Origin: Chrysomallon squamiferum
Taxonomy: Eukaryota; Mollusca; Gastropoda; Neomphalida; Peltospiridae
Direction: 5' to 3'
DNA: 17,500 nucleotides
Assembly (NCBI GenBank): GCA_012295275.1
Contig: CM022675.1
Span: forward strand, 14,361,963 to 14,379,462
The position numbers and the translations under genes were made by a program. Below are positions 9,004 through 16,910 of the stretch, piece after piece (positions within the stretch are counted from its first letter, which is position 1; every line of letters starts with the position of its first letter). The notes beneath the pieces are model-generated. The model made no database searches. It was given only the letters and a program-made list of their open reading frames with translations, and was not told the DNA's origin.

Positions 9004-9584
9004 AACACTAACTTCTTCTTCTGTTTAATATTCAGCTTGTTGTTTGTTTTGAAACACTAACTGTTTTCTGCGACTGTTCTTACTCCAGTGTTTAATATTC
9101 ATTGTTGTTTGTTCTGCAGAACACTTGTTTTCTGTTTCTGACTTTGTTTAATATTCAGTTGTTGTTTGTTTTGCAGAACACTAACTGTTTTCTGCGACTG
9201 TTCTTACTCCAGTGTTTAATATTCAGTTGTTGTTTGTTTTGCAGAACACTAACTGTTTTCTGCGACTGTTCTTACTCCAGTGTTTAATATTCAGTTGTTG
9301 TTTGTTTTGCAGAACACTAACTGTTTTCTGCGACTGTTCTTACTCCAGTGTTTAATATTCAGTTGTTGTTTGTTTTGCAGAACACTAACTGTTTTCTGCG
9401 ACTGTTCTGACTCCAGTGTTTAATATTCAGTTGTTGTTTGTTTTGCAGAACACTAACTGTTTTCTGCGACTGTTCTGACTCCAGTGTTTAATATTCAGTT
9501 GTTGTTTGTTTTGCAGAACACTAACTGTTTTCTGCGACTGTTCTGACTCCAGTGTTTAATATTCAGTTGTTGTTTGTTTTTCAG
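9004..9584 (+). repeat. nine-copy minisatellite carrying the intron 3' splice site
   Basis: Unit boundaries, placed after each acceptor-like end, are 9004-9052 (49 bp), 9053-9119 (67), 9120-9176 (57), then six units of exactly 68 bp: 9177-9244, 9245-9312, 9313-9380, 9381-9448, 9449-9516 and 9517-9584. A typical unit starts AACACTAACTG, which includes the branchpoint-like CTAAC. It then has GTTTAATATTCAG and ends in a T-rich TTGTTTGTTTTGCAG. The last unit ends TTTTTCAG exactly at the exon 2 boundary and is the real acceptor. Unit 1 has lost its terminal CAG. Units 2, 4, 5 and 6 read TTCTTACTCC where units 7-9 read TTCTGACTCC, a footprint of stepwise expansion. Units are near-identical with no spacers, so the array is recent. 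Confidence 0.95.
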
Positions 9585-9907
9585 GACCACGCTGTCGTCG
9601 TGCACGTAAACCAAAAGACCGAAGCGAAGAAGACAAACGTCCGAGGACGGCATTTTCCACACAGCAGCTGCAACGACTGAGGCAGGAATTTGACCACAAT
9701 CCTTATCTCACTGAACAACGACGTCACTTCCTGTCACGTGAGCTCGGCCTCAACGAATCGCAAGTGAAAATCTGGTTCCAGAACAAGCGAGCCAAACTGA
9801 AAAAATCGACTCCAGACCAAAACGAGCTGGCGATGAAATTAATGGCAGAAGGTCTTTACAACCACAAGACAATAGTTCTGAAAGATGAAGAAAGCGATTC
9901 GGCTTAG
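9585..9907 (+). CDS. en: engrailed homeobox protein, coding exon 2 (homeodomain and EH5)
   Basis: Completes codon 105 (Gly) and encodes residues 106-211, ending in TAG at 9905-9907. EH3 ([15 protein letters not shown]) leads into the homeodomain, residues 121-180 (bases 9632-9811). It has the En-type KRPRTAF N-terminal arm, Leu16, Phe20 and the recognition helix core WFQN (Trp48, Phe49, Gln50, Asn51), so TAATTA-type DNA binding is expected. EH5 follows at about 181-200 with LMAEGLYNH, then an acidic tail (DEESDSA). The protein acts in the nucleus as a DNA-binding repressor in segment, boundary, neural or shell-field patterning, depending on lineage. Differences from typical Engrailed include Pro24 (usually Arg), Val45 (usually Ile) and Leu56 (usually Ile). 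The total of 211 residues is shorter than most arthropod and vertebrate members. The acceptor TTTTTCAG is the end of a tandem repeat. Confidence 0.97.
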
Positions 9908-10308
9908 ACCGAAGACGAAAACAAAATAACGAAAGTCCTCAACATGTGAGGTTGAAAAACAACAAGAAGATTTAACCCCAAATCTTATTTTATAAGGTAA
10001 CATAACAGGCCAAATAACTGTCATGTCAGTTTTAGATTTAGTAACGCATACTATGCGTACTGAAAATATTACATCATTGACTTCCGGCTTGGTGGCGAGA
10101 TCTAGACTGTACTTCGGTTTTATGGAAAGTCTGAAAATACTGACATTCGCATTTTCCGAAAGTAGTCGTCATTCGTAAGAAACAAATGGCGGGAAACGAA
10201 ATGACGTCGTCTGCAACAGGACAGAGTAACTGAAGAGAAAATGAGACATTCTTTGTAATTAACTTTTTTTTCTTTTTAGAATTAAATATGGCGCGTGCGA
10301 AAGAAAAC

Positions 10309-10321
10309 AACAATGATGATG

Positions 10322-10367
<46 letters not shown>

Positions 10368-10392
10368 TAATAATAATAATAATAATAATATT
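10309..10392. repeat. (AAT)n microsatellite in probable 3' UTR
   Basis: A run of AAT units with one GAT interruption, preceded by GAT units. In frame with an ATG at 10288 it would encode Asp/Asn homopolymer, but no other coding evidence exists. Confidence 0.95.
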
Positions 10393-10406
10393 AGTATTAA
10401 ACTCAA

Positions 10407-10412
10407 AATAAA
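10407..10412 (+). terminator. candidate polyadenylation signal AATAAA
   Basis: A canonical hexamer about 500 nt after the engrailed stop, with unique sequence around it. Because AATAAA is common by chance in this AT-rich window, use is uncertain. Confidence 0.3.
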
Positions 10413-10660
10413 TTTCAAAGAGTCAAGCACTCAGTCTAGCTAGATGGATTTAATTATTTTGAATCTGTGTAGGTCTTGCTCAATAACTATGTATCTGTAT
10501 TTCTAAACCACACATAGAAAGAAGTATGTAATCGATAAGCGAGTTAAAAAAAGAAAAAGAAAACTTCAAAACAAATTTAAAATGTCGATATGTAATGAAG
10601 AAAATAATGTAAGAAATGCGAAACTTTTCACTTGGTTTCCTATAAGGAAATTTGTGTCAC

Positions 10661-10662
<2 letters not shown>

Positions 10663-10727
<65 letters not shown>
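10663..10727. repeat. (AC)n microsatellite
   Basis: An uninterrupted AC run of about 32 units. Confidence 0.97.
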
Positions 10728-10729
<2 letters not shown>

Positions 10730-10732
10730 AAA

Positions 10733-10787
10733 ATGAATGAATGAATGAATAAATAAAAATTATGTTCTTAATAATAATAATAATATA

Positions 10788-10847
<60 letters not shown>

Positions 10848-10930
10848 AAGAAAGAAAGAAATAGATAAACTGATTAATTAATTAATTAAATATATATATA
10901 TATATATATATAATATATATATATAATAAA
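10733..10930. repeat. compound ATGA/ATAA/AAT/TA simple repeat
   Basis: ATGA and ATAA units, then a long AAT run, GAAA units, ATTA units and alternating TA follow one another with little unique DNA between. Confidence 0.92.
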
Positions 10931-12169
10931 TATAATATGCGGTAAAATAAAAATTTCTATTCGTGTTATTGACATTAATTCTTTTTTTATTTGTTATTTT
11001 AATTTCATTTTAATATTACATATTTTATTTTATAGTTTTAGTTTTTCTCAAAGTGTACAGATTTTTCTAAATTTAGTTTCTATTCTATTACAAAATAAGT
11101 TCATTCGCGGGCACTTTTTATTTTAATTATTGATTACATTTAAATTCAGCTTTAATGGGTGGATTCTTTTGATTTTTTTTTAATTAACTGTAACTAGAGT
11201 TGTTTAGTTTGATGTGATTTAAAATTATTATTTCTCAGTTATAGTTTTTTGATAAAAAATTGAAAATTATTTTATTGATATTAACATTGGTAATATATTA
11301 ATTTACAAAATTAAAGTAATATAAAAATAAAAATAACAAATCATTTTATTTTATTATTATTATTTTTTTTTAATCTTAAACCAAATTAAACTAAACTTCA
11401 ATAAAACAAACTAAAATAAAACATGAAAAAGAAGAATCTAATCCGAATTTTAGGCAAACATAAGATAATGAAATTTGTTTTCGGAAAAATTCATTTTATT
11501 TTATTTTATATATATATATATATATATATTTGTTTTTATATAATTTGCAGTTTCAATTACTAGTTGGACGTGTTTAGAAACCTGTGTTTTTATTTACAAT
11601 TCTGACCACGGTGCTGACTCACACATGTAAACTTGTACAAACATCAGTCTGTGATAAACTGTAATAAAGTGAATCTTAATCTCTTCAACTTGTCCTTTTT
11701 ACTTTACTCGTTGTTTGGTTTAGTTCTTTCACTCTTCTGTGCGTACATTTATATATATACATCATTCTTTCTGTTTATTTTTTATTTGTAATATTAAATC
11801 TTTCTTTTTTCACGTTTTATTATTAATTTTTTGTATTTGTATTTTTCATTCTTTTTTCATTTTTCGTAATATTTAATTTCTTTTTTCTTTATATTTGGTT
11901 TTGTAATTGTTTATTTATTTTCTTTTTATATATTTTCTGTATTTTATTACAATTTTATTATTTCTTTTATCAACTTTATCAGTTTTAATATACATATAAT
12001 TTTTTATCTTTTTACTTATTTTTATTCATAAAATGGATATTTTTTAATTTATTTTTTTCTTTCTTTATATATATATATTTAGAAAGAAAGAAAAAATATG
12101 TTCAAACTTCTAAAATGTTTATTTTCAAATTATTATTTATTTATTTATATTCTTTTTAAAAATTAATTT

Positions 12170-12560
12170 CATATCTCAGCTTGCCACGGGTATGTATTAA
12201 CTACATCACCATCGCTTGAGAGCTGCCACAATAAACATTTCAACTACTCTCACAGTGCTAAGTGTTATTCGTAACGTAACTTTTATTTCAGTAATGTACA
12301 GTAATACGTCGTGTATGAAGCAGATGTTCAATATATTTAATAACAATCGAGTTTATATGCCTCACAATTGTTCCAGTGAAAAAGTAAAAAAGATTTCGCT
12401 TCGTTTTAAAACTGAACACGGTCTTGTAGAGGGTTTGTCAGGGTTGCCAAGTTTGTTACAGGTAAACGACGACATTTATCAACTCTGCATCAGGGCTGTT
12501 TTAATACTGAATCTGATTTTCATTACTATTTATTAATACAAGAGAACAGTTACACTGAGA
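12170..12560. other. unique island, function unknown
   Basis: About 390 bp of higher-complexity sequence between T-rich DNA and repeats. A + strand frame (12216-12536, beginning at a TTG, not an ATG) is open for 106 codons and a donor-like CAG|GTAAAC lies near 12461. However, a stop (12198-12200) lies between this frame and the upstream acceptor-like CTCAG (12176-12180). I recognise no protein family in it and do not call a gene. Confidence 0.35.
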
Positions 12561-12661
12561 GACACACTGTCAGATAGATAGGTAGTCAGATTGGCAGACT
12601 AAATTATAGATAGATGTGTGCGTGTGAGTTTGGATAGAAAAATAGATGGTAGGAAGCTGGG

Positions 12662-12662
<1 letters not shown>

Positions 12663-12706
<44 letters not shown>

Positions 12707-12732
12707 GTGTGTGTGTGTGTGTGTGTGTGTGT
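12663..12732. repeat. (GT)n microsatellite
   Basis: A GT run of about 35 units with a single break near 12705. Confidence 0.97.
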
Positions 12733-12836
12733 AGACAGGTAGATACGGATAGAGTAAATAAATAAATTGAAAAATAAAGAAAGAAAGAAGGAAAAAAAGA
12801 ATTATGGTGAGAAAAATCAGATAAATTGAGAGAGTG

Positions 12837-12839
<3 letters not shown>

Positions 12840-12932
<93 letters not shown>
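12840..12932. repeat. (GA)n microsatellite
   Basis: A pure AG/GA run of about 46 units, flanked by further GA-rich sequence. It is the longest uninterrupted dinucleotide array in the window. The minus-strand Ser/Leu frame over it is repeat translation. Confidence 0.97.
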
Positions 12933-12935
<3 letters not shown>

Positions 12936-13029
12936 GTGACAGAAGAATCTGTAGAAATAGAAGAAATAATCAGCTGTTTCAGTGACATATTCGTGAACTT
13001 ACGGAGAAATCGGAACAACAGGAGAGACA

Positions 13030-13800
13030 CTTGCCTGGTAGAAAAAGATAAATTAGCTTTCTAACAATGTGCTATCTATTTTCAGTTTCTCTTCATTTTG
13101 TTCTTTCTTTCTTTTTTTTTCTTTTTTTTCAATTCCCTCACCTTTCTGGGGTTGTTTTTTTCTTTCTTTTTTTTTTTTTTTTTACGTCCCAGCTTGCCAT
13201 TATAAAATTCAGAGATCGTAGTTTCCCGTTTTACTTCTTCTCAAAGTTTAAAGTGTATAAAATTTCCCTTCGCCGCTGTAAGTTTACGCTCGAGATCAAC
13301 ACTCACTGACAGTTTGAGGGTTTTTAAAAAAAAATACACAAAAAAATTCTGATGCACTGTTTTGCATTTGTATAATTATCACGAAACGACTGTGGTTCAT
13401 TTGTAGTTCTGAATGTATTCATGTCAGGGCCAAGCTAAAACTTCGCTTTCAGCTTTGACATTTAATTTACAGGCGAGAAAACCTCATTCGTTGTTTGATA
13501 GCTTTTAACTTAATTCACTCTTCTCCCTGGATACCCTCGATTTCCTGGGAGGTTTGGGCACAAACACCCGGGATAAATGAATGAATAAATATCGGCTGAA
13601 TGACACCTCGAAACATTTTTATATGCAATGTGATTACCTGTTAAACAGAATAGTGTTTTTTCCTGGTGGTAGAGTGTCAGGTTCGAAACTCATTCCTGTT
13701 TTTAGACAATCACAGCTCGCCTTTGTGTACCTGCTACATTTATGACTGCTTGTCACAACCACGTAAATACTTCTGAATGCACTTAGGAACCTGTCTACAC
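13030..13800. other. T-rich tract followed by unique non-coding sequence
   Basis: T-rich runs (about 13110-13185) are followed by roughly 600 bp of unique, fairly balanced sequence. GGTTCGAAACTC near 13678-13689 resembles a tRNA B-box, but no A-box, cloverleaf or retroposon body goes with it. No gene is supported. Confidence 0.45.
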
Positions 13801-13806
13801 ACTTAA

Positions 13807-13845
13807 GTAGACAAGTAAGTAAGTAAATAAAACAAGTAAGTAAAA

Positions 13846-13900
<55 letters not shown>

Positions 13901-13902
13901 AT
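13807..13902. repeat. AGTA/ATAA tetranucleotide microsatellite
   Basis: Short AAGT units are followed by a long uninterrupted ATAA array of about 15 units. Confidence 0.95.
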
Positions 13903-13904
13903 GC

Positions 13905-14066
13905 TGAGACAGACAGATAGAGAAAAAGACAGAGAGACGGAAAGATAGATAAATATATAAAAAGATAGTCAGAGAGACAGAGAGATGGATGAAAGATAAA
14001 TAGACAGACAGATAGACAGACAGGTATATAGACAAGAAGGCAAGGAAGTAGACAGACACACAGACA
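13905..14066. repeat. imperfect AGAC/AGAT repeat
   Basis: GACA, GATA and GAGA tetramers with frequent substitutions directly follow the ATAA array. Minus-strand frames give Ser/Leu/Tyr-rich repeats that are not protein-like. Confidence 0.85.
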
Positions 14067-14269
14067 TATTCTTAAATTATAATAGATAAATACATATTAA
14101 AACAGATGAAGATATCAATATATAGAAAAAACAACAACGACAACACCACCACTGAAAACTCTAGGGAAAACAGAAATGATATTGTAAATTGTATTAAGAC
14201 CGCAACTACTTTAAAATTAAACCTTCAACGTATCACTTGACCAAAACTAATTGAATTTCATCGTAATTA

Positions 14270-14880
14270 TTAATAAAGTGTTAGAGAATTCGTTTTCTGA
14301 ACTGGTTGTCATAGCTACTCTGTTTCAAGTAATTATGATATAATTAATGTTGCCGTCTTGATCTCCCCTGACACCAGGTTTAACGTCTTTTGTGTGTGAA
14401 GCCCAATCACGAGTCGCCGGTAACTTTAGCATAACATTTGGCATCGGTACTGAAGATCACGTTCTCGCGAGATCGCGAAATGTCGCGTTATTTTGATTAA
14501 TATTGGAGCAGAAGTTCCGCTTGACAAAACTCACATAAACGTATCAGTCAAGGCGAAAATTAAGACGATAATTATAATGCAACTCGAGTTTGAGTTCCAT
14601 TCAATCGACCCACTCTAACTTGAAGATATAATTCCACCCGGATCGGCTAATAGAACTTTGAGTTTACCTCGAGAAGGTGTTAAATCCCAAATTACTAAAT
14701 TTTTCATTTAAATGTGTCAGCAAAATTAACTCCTCTTGTTGGATACGCCAAAAAGTCGCCACGATAGAGTTGTCGATCACAATGGGGGTTGGTGTCTATT
14801 ACCCTCCGGCTTTTAGCTGCAACCAGTCTTTGTACACTGGTATTACCAGCCAGGCGCGCCGCTAACACTCTGCAGAAAAC
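14270..14880. promoter_or_regulatory. unique CpG-containing island, candidate enhancer or promoter
   Basis: About 600 bp without simple repeats and clearly richer in CpG than the flanks. It contains the 10-bp palindrome TCTCGCGAGA (14463-14472), known as a core motif of some animal promoters, followed within 15 bp by further CGCG words. A TGATTAAT PBC/Hox-type site lies at 14494-14501 and an inverted CCAAT box (ATTGG) at 14502-14506. It lies about 4.4-5 kb downstream of the engrailed stop. A short + strand frame (14677-14865) resembles no family I know. A regulatory role is inference from composition and motifs. Confidence 0.38.
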
Positions 14881-15930
14881 CAGTCTGTTAAAAAGTTTGA
14901 TTTGTGGAAAATCATTCTTAAAATGTGCGATATTTAGATTTTAATGTATTGGAAAATAACCTATAACATAAAAAAAAGAAAAAAACTAAAGCAAATTTTA
15001 TTATATAGCGTATGATCTTTAGTTTTTCTAGGAGTTCAATATATCTTTCCTTCTTTAACATTTTATTTTTTAAATAAATTTGTTTTTGAAAAAATAATAA
15101 AATAAAATAAAAAATATTATTTATGTAACATTTAGCTTTTATTTATTTCTATTTCTTTCTCTCTTTCTTTTTTTCTCTTTATTTGTGTGTTTGTAGCTAG
15201 ATCTAAAACTGCTGTTTAGTTTGATATTTGAAATAGGGAAATTTGTGAAAACATTAAAAAATCTGAACTGTACTCGATTGTTCAGTATTAATGTTTATAT
15301 TCGAAAGATTAAACTAACCTTCACACTGGTTGAAACGTTTTTGTTAATTATTAATATATATACATATATTCTTAATATAAATCTACCAACCATCTGTAGT
15401 AAGTATAGTGTTTTTTCACAGTAGTTAATTTTACAGCTATGACTGTGAAATGTTGCTGTGATACTTTTGAAATGAAGCATACATAATTTTACAACAACAG
15501 TAATCGATATTTGGTAAATTTGAAAACTCTCATTATATTTATTCGTATCCATTTTTGTTTGCTTTAATTATCGCATAATTATATGCATGAAATAAATAAA
15601 TAATACTGTAGCTGATTATAATATATTTAATGTATACATTTATTGTTTATTATTATTTTTTTAATATATATTTTTATTGTTTATTTGTTATTTGTTGTGG
15701 CCATTACTGTAACATCTAGTTCTGTTGTTATTAATATTGTTCTATACAAACTTTTTGTTGTTGTCGTTGTTGTTGTTATTATTATTATTGTTGTTGTTTT
15801 TTTTATTATTATTGTTTCTGTAGTAGTAGTAGTTGTCGTTATTATTATCATTATTATTACTATTATTGTTGTTGTTGTTGTTGTTGGTATTATTATTATT
15901 AAGCGTGTACACTAACTGTGTTCTACGTAT
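14881..15930. other. AT-rich DNA ending in a GTT/ATT repeat
   Basis: AT-rich unique sequence with no supportable gene, then T-rich sequence and a compound ATT/GTT/GTA repeat at about 15750-15902. Frames over the repeat give Ile/Val or Asn strings. Confidence 0.6.
15750..15902. repeat. compound GTT/ATT/GTA trinucleotide repeat
   Basis: Alternating runs of GTT, ATT and GTA with a short T-run interruption. It is the complement-strand equivalent of the AAC/AAT arrays elsewhere in the window. Confidence 0.93.
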
Positions 15931-16349
15931 ATATTTCACTGACACAGTTTAAAATCTAACACTAATCTTCATGTCATCTTTATTAACATTTTCAATGAAA
16001 GTCAGTTTACGGTTGGAATCTTGCAAACGACAACAGATGCTAAATTATGGCGGTCTGGACCGCATTTTGATAACCAATAATTACATATCAGACAGCCTCG
16101 TTTTGAAACAACACCTCGCGCAGTTACCCGCAAAAACGTGCAGATCAGTCGTTTGCACTTTAACAGCATCAATCAAAACAAAAAAGAAGAAAAAAAAAAG
16201 ACCGTTGCCTTCGGCCATTTTTGTTATCTACTCCGTTATTGGTTCACTGATTGAACCTTGTAGTGACGTCACCTGTCACGTGATGGCACTTGAGAAGCGA
16301 CAGATACAGATAGGGTGAGAGGAGTAATTACGGCTGTGAAAGAGAATGG

Positions 16350-16425
16350 TAGATATTCTCGCTGATGTAGTTAATAGTTGTGTCGGCCGAACACCTCCAG
16401 TAAGTAACTACATCAGTTTTATCTA
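16350..16425 (+). repeat. extended inverted repeat, possible RNA hairpin
   Basis: CTGATGTAGTTA (16362-16373) and TAACTACATCAG (16405-16416) are exact 12-bp inverted repeats. TAGATA (16350-16355) and TATCTA (16420-16425) add an outer 6-bp stem across a 6/3-nt internal loop. Inside, GTGT (16380-16383) can pair with ACAC (16391-16394) around a 7-nt loop, with partial pairing between. The size resembles a microRNA precursor, but no known family is matched, and a DNA dyad bound by protein is equally possible. Confidence 0.4.
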
Positions 16426-16492
16426 ACAATCACGTGACCTGTCGCGCAGCATAAATAATTAAACGTGCACGACGAAAATAGAATACGACGAG

Positions 16493-16523
16493 CTGTATTG
16501 TTCTGTTCCCTGTGACAATACAG
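16493..16523 (+). repeat. short perfect inverted repeat
   Basis: CTGTATTGT (16493-16501) and ACAATACAG (16515-16523) are exact reverse complements separated by 13 nt. Each arm contains ATTGT/ACAAT, a SOX-type core. No function can be assigned. Confidence 0.45.
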
Positions 16524-16796
16524 ATGTCAGAAAACAGAATAAATGTTAACTATTTAAATCTATATCTACATATATATTATATTTTCATTCATTCTAATGT
16601 TTCATAACACCCCCCACACACACCGACAAAACCGAAACACGCACACGCACACACACACAAATATATTAAATGAGCGACTGAGGGAACAGTAAGCTGTGAT
16701 AGATATTTATTTTGTACGTGTAAAATTAATACATTAATAGATAAAAAATGAAAATGAAGATGAGAAAGGAACAGCAATAATAATGATAACAAGAAG

Positions 16797-16799
16797 TGA

Positions 16800-16852
<53 letters not shown>

Positions 16853-16872
16853 TAATAATAATAATAATAATG

Positions 16873-16910
<38 letters not shown>

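Larger units (their letters stand above)
4098..9584 (+). other. en: engrailed intron 1 (phase 1, 5,487 nt)
   Basis: The intron begins GTACGT at 4098 and ends TTTTTCAG at 9584. Joining G at 4097 to GA at 9585 makes a Gly codon and restores the continuous engrailed signature RPSSG-PRCRR across the junction. Vertebrate En genes have their single intron at this same place, which supports homology. Its content is almost all simple repeats: AAT/GAT, GT, ATGT, ATAA, AC and ATT arrays, a degenerate TGAATAAA tandem repeat and a terminal acceptor-bearing minisatellite. Unique-sequence stretches at about 6090-7020 and 8280-8770 show no exon or RNA gene I can support. Confidence 0.93.
9908..10440 (+). 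other. en: probable engrailed 3' UTR and downstream flank
   Basis: No coding continues past the TAG. The region contains CTTCCGG (ETS-type, about 10082-10088), GGCGGGAAA (E2F-type, 10198-10206) and TGACGTCG (CRE-like, about 10212-10219), then an AAT microsatellite. The first AATAAA hexamer I find downstream of the stop is at 10407-10412, which would give a 3' UTR of roughly 520 nt. ATTAAA at 10281-10286 is an alternative signal. The extent is inferred, not shown. Confidence 0.45.
10441..12169. other. AT-rich downstream DNA with simple repeats
   Basis: Contains an AC array (10663-10727), ATGA/ATAA/AAT arrays and a TA run (10733-10930), a second TA run (11507-11529), and long T-rich sequence to about 12170. 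The frames are short, and I see no gene or RNA. Confidence 0.6.
15931..16540. promoter_or_regulatory. unique island with a CRE, two TCACGTGA boxes and inverted repeats
   Basis: About 600 bp of repeat-free, CpG-containing sequence. Between 16237 and 16437 it contains an inverted CCAAT box (ATTGG, 16238-16242), GGTTCA-5nt-TGAACC (16241-16257), the palindrome GTGACGTCAC (16263-16272, full CRE) and an E-box CACCTG (16270-16275). Identical TCACGTGA palindromes lie at 16276-16283 and 16430-16437. This is promoter- or enhancer-like; whether it serves engrailed or a gene outside the window cannot be told. A 115-codon + frame (15971-16318) overlaps it but has no recognisable domain. Confidence 0.42.

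Noticed and set aside
9004-9584. CRISPR-like or protein-coding tandem array
   Set aside because: Units are contiguous with no variable spacers, the context is eukaryotic, and frames across it (for example 9102-9287) are Phe/Leu/Cys-rich readings of the intronic repeat. It is the end of the engrailed intron.
12216-12536. 106-codon + strand frame with a donor-like CAG|GTAAAC
   Set aside because: It begins at TTG, has an in-frame stop at 12198-12200 that blocks the upstream acceptor-like site, shows no family resemblance and has AT-driven codon use.
12599-13030. 143-codon minus-strand frame
   Set aside because: Its Ser-Leu and Thr-His blocks are exact translations of the GA and GT microsatellites.
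13678-13689. GGTTCGAAACTC as a tRNA or tRNA-derived SINE B-box
   Set aside because: No A-box at the right spacing, no cloverleaf, and no SINE body or tail could be made out on either strand.
14677-14865. 62-codon + strand frame in the CpG-bearing island
   Set aside because: It is short and shows no family resemblance; its length is expected by chance in a less AT-rich patch.
15971-16318. 115-codon + strand frame with an ATG
   Set aside because: There is no recognisable domain, it contains a poly-Lys run from an A-rich tract, and it overlaps a cluster of palindromic regulatory motifs that explains the sequence better.
16363-16383. let-7 microRNA
   Set aside because: The let-7 seed GAGGUAG is practically invariant, and here it is GAUGUAG; the rest of the arm does not match either.
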